The notes: a model not told the origin generated them from the letters alone. A DNA stretch of 58,396 bases from Rhizobiaceae bacterium MnEN-MB40S (GCA_024343425.1 BRLC01000012.1:1-58396); one strand, 5' to 3'. Counted from the first letter of the stretch, positions 10,203-19,370 are shown. Numbers and translations are program-made.

Positions 10203-11543
10203 ATGGCATCTGCAGCCGAACAACTCGCATCCAATCTCAATTTTTCAGCTTTCGCCAAAGCTGAGGATCTCAAGAAGCGCATCTGGTTCACACTGGCTGC
10301 GCTTCTGGTCTATCGGCTTGGCACATACATTCCCCTGCCGGGCATCGACCCAGACGGGTTCGCCCGCGCTTTTCAGCAGCAGTCAGGCGGCATTCTGGGC
10401 ATCTTCAACGTGTTTTCGGGCGGCGCCGTCCAGCGCATGGCCATTTTCGCGCTTGGAATCATGCCGTACATCTCGGCTTCCATCATCATGCAGCTCATGA
10501 CGTCGGTGGTGCCGACGCTGGAGCAGCTGAAGAAGGAAGGCGAACAGGGCCGCAAGGTCATCAACCAGTACACGCGCTACGGCACCGTGCTGCTTGCGGC
10601 GGTTCAGGCCTACGCCATCGCGGCCGGTCTCGACAGCAGTGAAGGCATCGTCACGAATCCCGGCTGGTTCTTCCGCATTTCCACGGTGATCAGCCTCGTG
10701 GGCGGCACCATGTTCCTGATGTGGCTCGGCGAGCAGATCACCGCGCGCGGCATCGGCAACGGTATCTCCCTGATCATCTTTGCTGGCATTGTCGCGGGGC
10801 TTCCGGGCGCCATTACCGGCATGCTGGAACTCGGCCGCACGGGCGCTCTTTCGGCCGGCATCATCGTCCTGGTCGTGCTGATCGCCGTTGGCGTCATCGC
10901 CTTCATCGTGTTCGTCGAGCGCGCGCAGCGGCGGCTTCTGATCCAGTATCCGAAGCGTCAGGTCGGCAACCGCATGTTCCAGGGCGATTCCTCGCACCTG
11001 CCTCTGAAGCTGAACACGGCCGGCGTCATTCCGCCGATCTTCGCCTCCTCGCTTCTGCTCCTGCCAACCACGCTCGCCGGTTTTTCAAGCTCCACCGACC
11101 TGCCGGCGTGGGCGACGACGCTGCTGGCGACGCTCGGTCACGGCCAGCCGGCCTATATGGTGCTGTACGCCGCCCTCATCGGGTTCTTCGCTTTCTTCTA
11201 TACAGCCGTCGTGTTCAATCCGAAGGACACGGCTGACAATCTGAAGAATCACGGCGGGTTTATTCCGGGCATTCGACCAGGCGAGCGCACGGCCGAATAT
11301 ATCGACTACGTTCTGACCCGGATCACCGTCGTAGGCGCGATCTATCTGATATTCGTCTGTCTCTTACCCGAAATGCTCATTGCGCAGACCGGAATCCCCT
11401 TTTATCTCGGTGGCACGTCCCTGCTGATTGTCGTCAGCGTAACACTTGATACAGTGGCGCAGGTGCAGGGACACTTGATCGCACAGCAGTATGAGGGCTT
11501 GATCAAGAAGTCCAAGCTTCGAGGAGGAAAGAGGGGACGATGA
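10203..11543 (+). CDS. secY: Protein translocase subunit SecY
   Basis: SecY is the channel of the SecYEG translocon in the inner membrane. The protein has 446 residues and the usual ten hydrophobic segments. [20 protein letters not shown], the plug region [20 protein letters not shown], and the cytoplasmic loop [19 protein letters not shown] are family marks; [20 protein letters not shown] and [18 protein letters not shown] form the loop that binds SecA and ribosome. Its stop overlaps the adk start (ATGA). Confidence 0.98.
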   Translation: MASAAEQLASNLNFSAFAKAEDLKKRIWFTLAALLVYRLGTYIPLPGIDPDGFARAFQQQSGGILGIFNVFSGGAVQRMAIFALGIMPYISASIIMQLMTSVVPTLEQLKKEGEQGRKVINQYTRYGTVLLAAVQAYAIAAGLDSSEGIVTNPGWFFRISTVISLVGGTMFLMWLGEQITARGIGNGISLIIFAGIVAGLPGAITGMLELGRTGALSAGIIVLVVLIAVGVIAFIVFVERAQRRLLIQYPKRQVGNRMFQGDSSHLPLKLNTAGVIPPIFASSLLLLPTTLAGFSSSTDLPAWATTLLATLGHGQPAYMVLYAALIGFFAFFYTAVVFNPKDTADNLKNHGGFIPGIRPGERTAEYIDYVLTRITVVGAIYLIFVCLLPEMLIAQTGIPFYLGGTSLLIVVSVTLDTVAQVQGHLIAQQYEGLIKKSKLRGGKRGR

Positions 11544-12190
11544 GATTAGTGTTGCTGGGACCGCCGGGCGCCGGCAAGGGGACGCAGGCGCAAAGGTTGG
11601 TCGAGAAGCACGGCATACCACAGCTTTCAACAGGCGACATGCTTCGCGCAGCCGTCGCCAACGAAACCGAAGTCGGCCTTCGCGCCAAGGCGGTGATGGA
11701 CGCCGGGAAGCTTGTGTCGGACGATATCGTCAATGCGATTGTGTCCGAGCGGCTGGATGAACCGGACTGCAAGGACGGCTTCATCCTTGACGGTTTTCCG
11801 AGAACCCTGGTGCAGGCCGATGCGCTCGCCCGGATGCTTTCGGAAAAGGATATGCCGCTCGATTGCGCCATCGAGGTTCGCGTCGACGACGACATTCTGG
11901 TGGAGCGCATTTCAGGACGTTACACCTGCGCCAACTGCGGCGCCGGTTATCACGACACGTTCCTGAAGCCGAAGAAGGCAGGCGTGTGCGACAAGTGCGG
12001 AGGCACTGAGTTCAAGCGACGGCCGGACGACAACGCCGACACGGTTCGCACGCGGCTCTGGGCCTACTACAAGGAAACGTCGCCGCTGATCGGCTACTAC
12101 CATGCAAAAGGTTTGTTGCATGGCGTGGACGGAATGGCGGAAATCGACGCCGTATCGGAGCAAATCGACACGATTTTGGCCAATCTCTGA
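11540..12190 (+). CDS. adk: Adenylate kinase, zinc-lid type
   Basis: This enzyme interconverts ATP + AMP and 2 ADP in the cytoplasm. The 216-residue protein is the long form. The P-loop [10 protein letters not shown] is at residues 7-16, the AMP-binding part contains [10 protein letters not shown], and FILDGFPRT is conserved. The lid carries CANCG and CDKCGG, four cysteines expected to hold a structural zinc. Placement between secY and rpsM is the standard alphaproteobacterial order, and the ATGA overlap couples it to secY. Confidence 0.97.
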   Translation: MRLVLLGPPGAGKGTQAQRLVEKHGIPQLSTGDMLRAAVANETEVGLRAKAVMDAGKLVSDDIVNAIVSERLDEPDCKDGFILDGFPRTLVQADALARMLSEKDMPLDCAIEVRVDDDILVERISGRYTCANCGAGYHDTFLKPKKAGVCDKCGGTEFKRRPDDNADTVRTRLWAYYKETSPLIGYYHAKGLLHGVDGMAEIDAVSEQIDTILANL

Positions 12191-12252
12191 TCCGACAGGA
12201 GAGAATGACCGATAATTTTGACCATTTGCGTCGAAAATTTGGATCCGGTGTG

Positions 12253-12280
12253 TTGACGATCGATACCCGAGTCCGATAGA
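12253..12280 (+). promoter_or_regulatory. Possible promoter for the rpsM-rplQ group
   Basis: In the 236-base adk-rpsM spacer, TTGACG (12253-12258) is followed after 16 bases by GATAGA (12275-12280). The -35 is good and the -10 weak (ATA core only). The spacer otherwise shows no gene. A separate promoter here is plausible but not certain. Confidence 0.3.
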
Positions 12281-12426
12281 AACCCCGCCAATTCGAGAAT
12301 ATCGAGCGGTTGGCGCGGTTTTCTAAATTCAGAGAACCGGGGCTGATCGCTTATTTACGTCCCGATATTAAAAGCCGGCGGCCATCGGGGCTGTCGAGCA
12401 GAGACCGGAAGTCAAGGAGAACAGGC

Positions 12427-12795
12427 GTGGCCCGTATTGCTGGCGTCAACATTCCGACCAACAAGCGCGTAGTAATCGCGCTTCAGTATATTCATGGCAT
12501 AGGCCCGGCCTTCGCCAGGGAAATCACGGAGAAGGTCGGCATCCCGGCGGAACGTCGTGTCAACGAACTTTCCGACGCCGATGTCATTCAGATCCGCGAA
12601 ACGATCGACCGCGACTATCAGGTCGAAGGCGATCTTCGTCGCGAGCGTTCCATGAACATCAAGCGTCTGATGGACCTGGGCTGCTATCGCGGTCTTCGCC
12701 ATCGTCGCAACCTGCCGGTCCGTGGCCAGCGCACGCACACCAATGCGCGCACCCGCAAGGGTCCGGCCAAGGCCATCGCAGGCAAGAAGAAGTAA
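12427..12795 (+). CDS. rpsM: 30S ribosomal protein S13
   Basis: S13 is in the 30S head and contacts the P-site tRNA and L5. GTG at 12427, preceded by AAGGAG (12414-12419), yields 122 residues starting [19 protein letters not shown]; upstream in-frame starts would add an unconserved tail. [13 protein letters not shown] and the C-terminal [19 protein letters not shown] are typical. The spacer to rpsK is unusually long and carries a 30-base duplication. Confidence 0.97.
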   Translation: MARIAGVNIPTNKRVVIALQYIHGIGPAFAREITEKVGIPAERRVNELSDADVIQIRETIDRDYQVEGDLRRERSMNIKRLMDLGCYRGLRHRRNLPVRGQRTHTNARTRKGPAKAIAGKKK

Positions 12796-12870
12796 GGCGG
12801 CGCGGTAACGCGCTGTCCCGCCGCCCGGTTTGCGGGCAGGCTTTGAGAATTGGGGCCGGGGTTATCCCCG

Positions 12871-13020
12871 CCCGGTGTAGCCGCTGGAATTACGGCGGTG
12901 TTGATATCGCCGCCCGACCTTGATCCCGGAAAAGGATGCAAGTCGGGCATATGGAAGTTGAGGTGTCCGGAACCGGCATGACCGGCGGACCCCGGTGTAG
13001 CCGCTGGAAATACGGCGGTG
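12871..13020 (+). repeat. 30-base direct duplication in the rpsM-rpsK spacer
   Basis: CCCGGTGTAGCCGCTGGAA followed by a TTACGGCGGTG-type end occurs at 12871-12900 and again at 12991-13020. The two copies differ at one base (T or A at copy position 20) and start exactly 120 bases apart. Each copy contains an imperfect dyad (CCGC ... GCGG). Short hairpins flank the first copy: GCCCG-GTTTG-CGGGC near 12823-12840 and CGGGG-TTAT-CCCCG near 12858-12871. The second copy ends 24 bases before the rpsK ATG, so it would lie in the rpsK leader. Confidence 0.8.
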
Positions 13021-13043
13021 AAGAGATCTCTGAAAGGGTGCTT

Positions 13044-13433
13044 ATGGCTAAGGAAGCCGCGCGTGTTCGCCGTCGCGAACGCAAAAACATCTCGTCTGGC
13101 GTCGCTCACGTCAATTCGTCGTTCAATAATACGATGATCACCATCACCGACGCACAGGGCAATGCCATCGCCTGGTCGTCGGCCGGCGCCAAAGGCTTCA
13201 AGGGTTCGCGCAAGTCGACCCCGTTCGCCGCCCAGATTGCCGCCGAAGACTGCGCCAAGAAGGCGCAGGAACACGGCATGAAGTCGCTTGAAGTCGAAGT
13301 TTGCGGACCGGGCTCCGGCCGCGAATCGGCCCTGCGCGCGCTTCAGGCCGCAGGCTTCACAATTACTTCGATTCGTGACGTGACGCCGATCCCGCACAAC
13401 GGATGCCGCCCTCGCAAGAAGCGCCGCGTCTGA
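13044..13433 (+). CDS. rpsK: 30S ribosomal protein S11
   Basis: S11 lies on the 30S platform near the E site. ATG at 13044 gives 129 residues starting [16 protein letters not shown], as in relatives; GAAAGGG about 7 bases upstream is the likely ribosome-binding site. [35 protein letters not shown] and [13 protein letters not shown] are hallmarks. rpsD does not follow, as is usual in this bacterial order. Confidence 0.97.
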   Translation: MAKEAARVRRRERKNISSGVAHVNSSFNNTMITITDAQGNAIAWSSAGAKGFKGSRKSTPFAAQIAAEDCAKKAQEHGMKSLEVEVCGPGSGRESALRALQAAGFTITSIRDVTPIPHNGCRPRKKRRV

Positions 13434-13450
13434 TCGCATCGAACATCCAA

Positions 13451-13483
13451 AACCAATGAGCGCATGACGCGCTCCTCTTGGTT
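13451..13483 (+). promoter_or_regulatory. Long stem-loop in the rpsK-rpoA spacer
   Basis: The RNA could fold AACCAA (13451-13456) with TTGGTT (13478-13483) and GAGCGC (13458-13463) with GCGCTC (13469-13474), around an ATGAC loop, leaving only small internal bulges. No T run follows, so it is not an ordinary terminator. A role in mRNA processing or in setting rpoA expression is possible. Confidence 0.5.
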
Positions 13484-13536
13484 CTCCAGCTCTGTTGTCA
13501 CGATTGGATGGTGGCAAGGAACGGAAGGCAAGACAC

Positions 13537-14547
13537 ATGATTCAGAAAAACTGGCAAGAGCTTATCAAGCCGAACAAGATCGAGATCACCTCGTCGGGAC
13601 GCACCGGCGCCCGTCTGATCGCCGAGCCGCTGGAACGCGGTTTTGGCCTTACGCTCGGCAATGCGCTGCGTCGCGTTCTGCTGTCGTCGCTGCGCGGCGC
13701 TGCAGTCACCGCTGTTCAGATAGACGGTGTTCTCCACGAGTTCTCGTCGATTGCGGGCGTCCGCGAAGACGTGACCGACATCGTCCTCAACATCAAGGAA
13801 ATCGCCATCAAGATGGAAGGCGACGAGCCCAAGCGCATGGTTGTGCGCAAGCAGGGCCCGGGCGCCGTCGTCGCCGGCGACATCCAGACGGTGGGCGATA
13901 TCGAGATCCTCAACCCGGATCACATCATCTGCACGCTCGACGAAGGCGCCGAAATCCGCATGGAATTCACCGTCGCCAACGGCAAGGGCTACGTGCCTGC
14001 TGATCGCAACCGCGCCGAAGACGCCCCGATCGGTCTGATCCCGGTCGACAGCCTGTATTCGCCGGTCAAGAAGGTCTCCTACAAGGTCGAAAACACCCGC
14101 GAGGGACAGGTTCTCGATTATGACCGCCTGATCATGACGCTCGACACCGACGGATCGGTCACTGGCGAAGATGCGATCGCATTCGCCGCCCGCATCCTGC
14201 AGGACCAGCTCGGCGTGTTCATCAACTTCGACGAGCCGCAGAAGGAAGTCGAGGAGACGCAGGCGACGGAACTGGCGTTCAACCCGGCTCTGCTGAAGAA
14301 GGTCGACGAACTGGAACTGTCGGTCCGCTCGGCGAACTGCCTGAAGAACGACAACATCGTCTATATCGGCGATCTCATCCAGAAGACCGAAGCCGAAATG
14401 CTGCGTACGCCGAATTTCGGTCGCAAGTCGCTGAACGAGATCAAGGAAGTTCTTGCGTCGATGGGCCTGCATCTCGGAATGGAAGTGCCCGCCTGGCCGC
14501 CGGAAAATATCGAAGATCTGGCCAAGCGCTACGAAGATCAATATTGA
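13537..14547 (+). CDS. rpoA: RNA polymerase alpha subunit
   Basis: The alpha subunit dimerises to start RNA polymerase assembly and its C-terminal domain binds UP elements and activators. ATG at 13537 gives 336 residues starting [17 protein letters not shown]. The assembly domain has [20 protein letters not shown], and the C-terminal domain has [20 protein letters not shown] followed by [26 protein letters not shown] lies upstream of ATG. Confidence 0.98.
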   Translation: MIQKNWQELIKPNKIEITSSGRTGARLIAEPLERGFGLTLGNALRRVLLSSLRGAAVTAVQIDGVLHEFSSIAGVREDVTDIVLNIKEIAIKMEGDEPKRMVVRKQGPGAVVAGDIQTVGDIEILNPDHIICTLDEGAEIRMEFTVANGKGYVPADRNRAEDAPIGLIPVDSLYSPVKKVSYKVENTREGQVLDYDRLIMTLDTDGSVTGEDAIAFAARILQDQLGVFINFDEPQKEVEETQATELAFNPALLKKVDELELSVRSANCLKNDNIVYIGDLIQKTEAEMLRTPNFGRKSLNEIKEVLASMGLHLGMEVPAWPPENIEDLAKRYEDQY

Positions 14548-14592
14548 ACCAGTAACCCGCAGGCCTGAGGTCTGCATCACAGGAGAAAGCTC

Positions 14593-15021
14593 ATGCGCCA
14601 CCGCAAGTCAGGCCGCAAGCTCAACCGGACTGCCAGCCACCGCAAGGCGATGTTCGCCAACATGGCGGCAGCTCTTATCGAACACGAGCAGATCATCACC
14701 ACCTTGCCGAAGGCCAAGGAGATCCGTCCGATCGTCGAGAAACTCGTCACGCTCGGCAAGCGCGGCGATCTGCATGCTCGCCGTCAGGCGATCTCGAAGA
14801 TCCGCGACGATGAGATGGTCCGCAAGCTTTTCGACACCATTGCGTCGCGCTACGCCGACCGCAATGGCGGCTATACGCGCATCATGAAGGCCGGTTTCCG
14901 CAAGGGCGACAATGCTCCGCTCGCCGTCATTGAATTCGTCGATCGCGACGAAAGCGCCCGTGGCGCAAAGGATTTCGCCCGCCTCGAAGCGGAAGCGAAT
15001 GAAGAAGAAGCAGCAGCATAA
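14593..15021 (+). CDS. rplQ: 50S ribosomal protein L17
   Basis: L17 is a 50S surface protein near the tunnel exit. It has 142 residues. [20 protein letters not shown] and [20 protein letters not shown] begin the conserved part, and [20 protein letters not shown] follows. The acidic Glu/Ala tail is common in alphaproteobacteria. It is the last gene before a strong terminator. Confidence 0.98.
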   Translation: MRHRKSGRKLNRTASHRKAMFANMAAALIEHEQIITTLPKAKEIRPIVEKLVTLGKRGDLHARRQAISKIRDDEMVRKLFDTIASRYADRNGGYTRIMKAGFRKGDNAPLAVIEFVDRDESARGAKDFARLEAEANEEEAAA

Positions 15022-15048
15022 GAACTGACTGCTCCGAATGAACTCGAA

Positions 15049-15074
15049 GCCGGGCCGCAACGCCCGGCTTTTTT
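15049..15074 (+). terminator. Intrinsic terminator of the ribosomal/rpoA operon
   Basis: A perfect 7-bp stem GCCGGGC/GCCCGGC (15049-15055 with 15062-15068) with loop CGCAAC is followed by six T residues (15069-15074). It begins 27 bases after the rplQ stop and is the clearest plus-strand terminator in the window. Confidence 0.92.
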
Positions 15075-15092
15075 CGTTTGTTTCCAACCCTA

Positions 15093-15164
15093 TATAATGG
15101 GCGACGCAGGAATTTGATAATCGTGACAAATTGCCTTCATTGTGGCAATTCAGATCGATTATCA
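15093..15164 (+). promoter_or_regulatory. TATAAT box and nested hairpin leader of the protease gene
   Basis: A perfect TATAAT lies at 15093-15098; no good -35 is visible 17 bases upstream. Just downstream, TGATAATCG (15115-15123) can pair with CGATTATCA (15156-15164), and inside it AATTGCC (15129-15135) with GGCAATT (15144-15150), separated by a 5x5 internal loop. If transcription starts near 15105, the fold would form the first part of a leader of about 100 bases ending at ATG 15207. Confidence 0.55.
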
Positions 15165-15206
15165 TGGCTGCGATTCAATCAGTTCAAGACCAACCGGAGT
15201 TGCCCC

Positions 15207-16709
15207 ATGCGCAATAAGAGAGTGCTGTATCCTGTGATTTTGGCCGTTCTGGCCGTCGGGTCGGCAATCATGATCGCGCAGGCGCGGGCGCCGCTCGGCG
15301 AAAGCCTTCTTGGCGGGTTTGTCGCCGGGTCGTTAGGCGAAACTGAGGTCGCCGCCGAGGCGCTGCCGGTGCACAATGCAGCAGCGGAGCGCGTCGTGCC
15401 GAACAGCCAGGCGCAGTTGCTCTATTCCTATTCCGAACTCGTCAAGAAAACCGCCGGCGCTGTCGTCAACGTCTACGCCGAACGGATGGTGAGTCGGTCT
15501 TCGCCTTTTGGCGGGGATCCCTTCTTTGAGCGGTTTTTCGGACAACGGATGCCGCATCGCAGTCAGAAACAGTCGAGCCTTGGTTCCGGCGTCATCATTG
15601 ATTCCTCCGGTTTGATCGTCACGAACAATCACGTCATCGACGGCGCCGACGAAATCAAGGTCGCGCTCGCCGACGGCCGTGAATATTCAAGCAAGGTCCT
15701 GCTCAAGGACAAACGGGTGGATATCGCGGTCCTTCAGATCGAAGACGACGCGGATTTCGTCGCCATCGGCTACAGCGATTCCGATCGTCTCGAAGTCGGC
15801 GATATCGTTCTCGCAATTGGCAATCCCTTCGGCGTTGGCCAGACCGTGACCAGCGGCATTGTCTCGGCGCTGGCGCGCAACGGCATCGGTATTTCGGACT
15901 TCGGCTTCTTCATCCAGACGGACGCCGCCATCAATCCGGGCAATTCCGGCGGCGCTCTGATCGACATGCATGGCAACCTGATCGGCATCAATACAGCGAT
16001 TTTCTCCCGATCCGGCGGCTCCAACGGGATTGGATTCGCGATCCCAGCCAACATGGTGAAAGCCGTTGTCGACGCAGCCAAACGGGGGGATGAGCGGTTC
16101 AAGAGGCCTTATATCGGCGCCACCTTCGCCGCAGTCACAGGAGATATGGCGGAAGCCCTGGGCATGAAACGGGCCAGCGGCGCGATCGTCACGGATGTCG
16201 CTGAGAACGGGCCTGCCGACAAAGGCGGTTTGACCGTCGGAGATCTGGTCATTTCTATGAATGGCGTTGTAGTGGAGCATCCCGATGCGCTCGGCTACCG
16301 GTTGGCGACCGCGGGCGTTGGCAGGGACGCCGAGTTCGAGGTCATGTCCCGCTCGAAGATCAGGAAAATCACCATCACCCTTGAAGCGCCGTGGAGCCGC
16401 GGCAAGGGGGCGGAGACCGTGATTTCCGGCAACAACCCGTTCGCTGGCGCGACCGTGGCGGATCTCGTTCCCAAACTCGCCGAGGATCTGAACATGCCGA
16501 CTGGTCAGGAAGGCGTCGTGGTTCTGGCGGTCGAATCCGGATCGCCGGCCGTGCGTTTCGGTTTGAAGGAGCGCGACATCGTCACGGTGGTCAACGGCAA
16601 ATCCGTGACAAGCGTCAATCAGATGGTGGAAATGGTCAGTCGTCGACAGCCCTATTGGCGGTTCGAGATCAATCGCAATGGAAAGCGGTTCAGCCAGTTG
16701 ATACGGTAG
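15207..16709 (+). CDS. Do-family (DegP/DegQ-like) periplasmic serine protease with two PDZ domains
   Basis: This is a trypsin-fold protease/chaperone of envelope quality control. ATG at 15207 (GGAG at 15196-15199) gives 500 residues with an N-terminal hydrophobic signal (about residues 7-26, ending AQARA). The catalytic triad is His142 in TNNHVIDGA, Asp172 in RVDIAVLQ and Ser247 in NPGNSGGALI. Two PDZ domains follow, at about residues 295-390 and 405-495 (AENGPADKGGLTVGDLVISM; VESGSPAVRFGLKERDIVTV). The region between signal and protease is long and low in conservation. Location after rplQ is typical of Hyphomicrobiales. A stress role is inferred from the family. Confidence 0.92.
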   Translation: MRNKRVLYPVILAVLAVGSAIMIAQARAPLGESLLGGFVAGSLGETEVAAEALPVHNAAAERVVPNSQAQLLYSYSELVKKTAGAVVNVYAERMVSRSSPFGGDPFFERFFGQRMPHRSQKQSSLGSGVIIDSSGLIVTNNHVIDGADEIKVALADGREYSSKVLLKDKRVDIAVLQIEDDADFVAIGYSDSDRLEVGDIVLAIGNPFGVGQTVTSGIVSALARNGIGISDFGFFIQTDAAINPGNSGGALIDMHGNLIGINTAIFSRSGGSNGIGFAIPANMVKAVVDAAKRGDERFKRPYIGATFAAVTGDMAEALGMKRASGAIVTDVAENGPADKGGLTVGDLVISMNGVVVEHPDALGYRLATAGVGRDAEFEVMSRSKIRKITITLEAPWSRGKGAETVISGNNPFAGATVADLVPKLAEDLNMPTGQEGVVVLAVESGSPAVRFGLKERDIVTVVNGKSVTSVNQMVEMVSRRQPYWRFEINRNGKRFSQLIR

Positions 16710-16714
16710 TCTGC

Positions 16715-18043
16715 ATGTCAGACCTGTTTGCTCCACTTGCGGATGAAATGGCGGAACGCAGCCGGCCATTGGCCGACAGGCTGCGTCCGAAGAGCCTTGC
16801 CGAGGTGACGGGGCAGGAACATCTCACCGGCGCGGACGGCGTGCTGTCGCGCATGCTTGCGACAGGGTCGCTCGGTTCGATGATTTTCTGGGGGCCGCCC
16901 GGAACCGGCAAGACCACGGTGGCGCGGTTGCTCGCCAACGAGACGGATCTCGCCTTTGAACAATTGTCTGCGATCTTTTCCGGCGTCGCGGACCTCAAGA
17001 AGGCGTTCGACGCGGCGCGCGCGCGTCGCATGTCGGGCCGGCAGACGCTGCTTTTCGTGGACGAGATCCATCGGTTCAACCGGGCCCAGCAGGACAGTTT
17101 CCTGCCGGTCATGGAGGATGGCACCGTCATCCTCGTTGGCGCAACCACGGAAAATCCGTCCTTCGAGCTCAACGCCGCTCTGCTGTCGAGGGCGCGCGTG
17201 CTCACCTTCAAATCGCACGCCGAGGAAAGTCTCGGCCGATTGCTCGAGCGCGCGGAAGCGCTCGAAGGCAAATCGCTTCCCCTTGATGACGAGGCGCGGG
17301 TTAGCCTGGTCCGTATGGCGGACGGTGATGGGCGCGCCATCCTGACGCTCGCCGAAGAGGTATGGCGTTCGGCGCGAGAGGGCGAAACCTTCGACGCGGA
17401 AGCGCTGCAGGAGCTGGTGCAGCGGCGGGCGCCCGTCTACGACAAGAGCCAGGACGGGCATTACAATCTCATTTCGGCTCTGCACAAGGCGGTGCGTGGT
17501 TCCGATCCGGACGCCGCGCTTTATTACCTGTGCCGCATGTTCGACGCTGGCGAGAGCCCGCTGTTTCTCGGCCGGCGTCTGGTGCGCATGGCCTCCGAAG
17601 ACATCGGACTTGCCGATCCCCAGGCGCTTGTCGTCGCCAACGCTGCCAAGGACGCGTATGATTTTCTCGGGTCGCCAGAGGGAGAACTGGCGCTGGCGGA
17701 GGCCTGCATCTATCTCGCCTGCGCCCCGAAATCGAATGCGGCCTATGTCGCGTACAAGGCGGCCATGCGGGCGGCAAAGGAGCACGGCTCGCTGCTGCCA
17801 CCGAAACACATTCTCAACGCGCCGACAAAACTCATGAAGAGCGAGGGATACGGGAGCGGATACCAGTACGATCACGATACGCCTGACGCCTTTTCGGGAC
17901 AGGACTATTTCCCGGAAAAGATGGGCCGTCACACTTTCTACGATCCGCCTGAACGCGGATTCGAGAGGGATATCCGCAAACGGCTCGACTACTGGGCCAA
18001 TCTGAGACAGCGCAAGCAGGCGGAAAATGGCGAAGACGACTGA
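16715..18043 (+). CDS. rarA: Replication-associated recombination protein A (AAA+ ATPase)
   Basis: RarA/MgsA is a clamp-loader-like AAA+ ATPase acting at stalled replication forks. ATG at 16715, five bases after the protease stop, gives 442 residues. Walker A GPPGTGKTT is at 60-68, Walker B LLFVDEIHR at about 112-120, then VGATTENPSFELNAALLSRA (sensor 1 and arginine-finger region). The C-terminal part has HYNLISALHKAVRGSDPDAA and EDIGLADPQAL, both typical of RarA. Upstream in-frame starts lie inside the protease gene and are discounted. The last 17 bases overlap the next gene. Confidence 0.96.
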   Translation: MSDLFAPLADEMAERSRPLADRLRPKSLAEVTGQEHLTGADGVLSRMLATGSLGSMIFWGPPGTGKTTVARLLANETDLAFEQLSAIFSGVADLKKAFDAARARRMSGRQTLLFVDEIHRFNRAQQDSFLPVMEDGTVILVGATTENPSFELNAALLSRARVLTFKSHAEESLGRLLERAEALEGKSLPLDDEARVSLVRMADGDGRAILTLAEEVWRSAREGETFDAEALQELVQRRAPVYDKSQDGHYNLISALHKAVRGSDPDAALYYLCRMFDAGESPLFLGRRLVRMASEDIGLADPQALVVANAAKDAYDFLGSPEGELALAEACIYLACAPKSNAAYVAYKAAMRAAKEHGSLLPPKHILNAPTKLMKSEGYGSGYQYDHDTPDAFSGQDYFPEKMGRHTFYDPPERGFERDIRKRLDYWANLRQRKQAENGEDD

Positions 18044-19061
18044 CGAATCGCTGATTGGCGTGATCGGCGCCGGCTCGATCGGGTGCTATGTCGGCGGCTG
18101 TCTGCAGGAGTTGGGATGCCGGGTGCGCTATTTAGGTCGTGAACACGTCGCATCGGATATCCGGTCAGGCGGATTGCGCCTGACCTCGCATGACGGACGG
18201 ACGGCAAATCTTCCGCCAGACGCTGTGGATTTCCGGACGGATCTCTCCGGGCTGGAAGAATGCGACATCCTGCTCATCTGTGTGAAAAGTCCGGCGACGG
18301 AAGAAACGGCCGATGCAATGGCGGGCGCTATCCGTACCGACGCCGTGGTGATCAGCCTGCAGAACGGCGTCGCCAACGCCGATGTCCTGAAAAGCCGCTT
18401 GCCCGACAATACGGTTCTCGCCGGCATGGTCGCCTTCAACGTCGCGCGTCTGCAAGGCGCGCATTTTCATCTTGGAACGGATGGCGACATCTATGTCGAG
18501 GATCATCCGGTGGCCCGCATGCTTGTTGATCGACTGAACGCAGCCGGCGTCAGTGCAAACACATCGTCTGACATGAAAGGCGTGTTGTGGGGCAAGCTGC
18601 TTCTCAACCTCAACAACGGGCTCAATGTGCTCTCGGATATGCCGTTACGTCGGCAATTGCTCGATAGCGACTATCGCCGCGCTCTTGCGCTGCTCATCGA
18701 GGAAACATTGGCTGCGCTGAAAGCCGCCGGCATAAGCCCGGCGAAGATCGGAAAGGCGCCTCCCGGGTTGATCGCGCCGATCCTGCGGCTTCCGACCTGG
18801 CTGTTCGAGCGCGTGGCGGCAAGCATGCTGAAAATAGACGACAAGGCCCGGTCGTCCATGCGTGACGATCTCGACAGGGGCCGCAAATCGGAGATTGCCT
18901 TTATCAACGGCGCGGTGGTGGAACTGGCGGCAAAGGTGAATGCATCCGTTCCGGTCAACGCCGCAGTCATTGCGCTCGTTGAGGACGCCTTCGCGAAGGG
19001 ACAATCGCCGGCGCTTGAGGGCAGGGATCTCCTTCAGCGCTTGCAAAAGGCGACCACATGA
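18027..19061 (+). CDS. 2-dehydropantoate 2-reductase family protein
   Basis: Family members reduce ketopantoate with NADPH in pantothenate synthesis, though many paralogues act on other 2-oxo acids. The protein has 344 residues. A Rossmann motif GAGSIG lies at 14-19, ICVKSP carries the conserved lysine region, and WGKLLLNLNNGLNVL and KSEIAFINGAVV match the C-terminal catalytic helices of ApbA/PanE proteins. It overlaps rarA by 17 bases. It is longer than E. coli PanE (303 residues), so substrate is uncertain and no symbol is given. Confidence 0.85.
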   Translation: MAKTTDESLIGVIGAGSIGCYVGGCLQELGCRVRYLGREHVASDIRSGGLRLTSHDGRTANLPPDAVDFRTDLSGLEECDILLICVKSPATEETADAMAGAIRTDAVVISLQNGVANADVLKSRLPDNTVLAGMVAFNVARLQGAHFHLGTDGDIYVEDHPVARMLVDRLNAAGVSANTSSDMKGVLWGKLLLNLNNGLNVLSDMPLRRQLLDSDYRRALALLIEETLAALKAAGISPAKIGKAPPGLIAPILRLPTWLFERVAASMLKIDDKARSSMRDDLDRGRKSEIAFINGAVVELAAKVNASVPVNAAVIALVEDAFAKGQSPALEGRDLLQRLQKATT

Positions 19062-19072
19062 AAACCAGGTTC

Positions 19073-19106
19073 GCAAGCGGCGAAAAACCCGGCGCCGTTT
19101 GCTTTT
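19073..19106 (+). terminator. Intrinsic terminator after the rarA pair
   Basis: A 10-bp stem (19073-19082 with 19093-19102, one G-T pair) with a 10-base loop is followed by TTTT and then GGC. It starts 11 bases after the stop. The T run is short, so efficiency is uncertain. Confidence 0.6.
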
Positions 19107-19188
19107 GGCTGCTTGTCCAGCACCGTCGCCGCGCTATATCGAAGGCTTCATATTAAGAGGTCTCATCCGTCGCTATGCGTAAACGGAG

Positions 19189-19301
19189 GATTCCCGAAAC
19201 AAAGCCAGACTGGTGAATTGGATGCATTTCCGTCGATTCCCGAAACAAAGCCAAATCAGAGAGAATTCGGATTCGGCAAAATCTCGAAACAAAGCCAGAT
19301 T
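19189..19301 (+). repeat. Three spaced 21-base repeats upstream of crcB
   Basis: GATTCCCGAAACAAAGCCAGA occurs at 19189-19209, a near copy ending CCAAA at 19235-19255, and a third copy with ATCTCGAAACAAAGCCAGAT at about 19281-19300. The shared core CGAAACAAAGCCA starts at 19195, 19241 and 19285, a period of 46 and 44 bases. The DNA between copies is also partly alike (GAATTGGA and GAATTCGGA), so it may be a decayed tandem of about 45 bases. The 309-base gap 19062-19370 holds otherwise only the terminator above; no convincing gene or fluoride riboswitch is seen. Confidence 0.8.
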
Positions 19302-19370
19302 GTCGGAATAGCCCGTATTTCAACGGTTTGACGGTTCCCAAGGATGATGAAAGTCTCTAAACGCTAAGGA

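Noticed and set aside
12310..12426. 39-codon N-terminal extension of S13
   Set aside because: The extension is not conserved, while GTG 12427 has a strong Shine-Dalgarno and gives the standard S13 N terminus.
13434..13536. Missing or broken rpsD between rpsK and rpoA
   Set aside because: Absence of rpsD here is the normal arrangement in Hyphomicrobiales, not a loss.
19189..19301. CRISPR-like array
   Set aside because: Only three imperfect 21-base repeats with partly similar spacers of about 24 bases, and no cas gene nearby.
19113..19331. Small open frame of 72 codons through the crcB-upstream repeats, and a 62-codon one on the other strand
   Set aside because: Both consist of the translated repeats, lack a good ribosome-binding site and any conserved motif.
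19107..19370. Possible fluoride riboswitch in front of crcB
   Set aside because: I looked for the conserved crcB-motif helices and GATGG-type junction and did not find them; a covariance-model search would decide.
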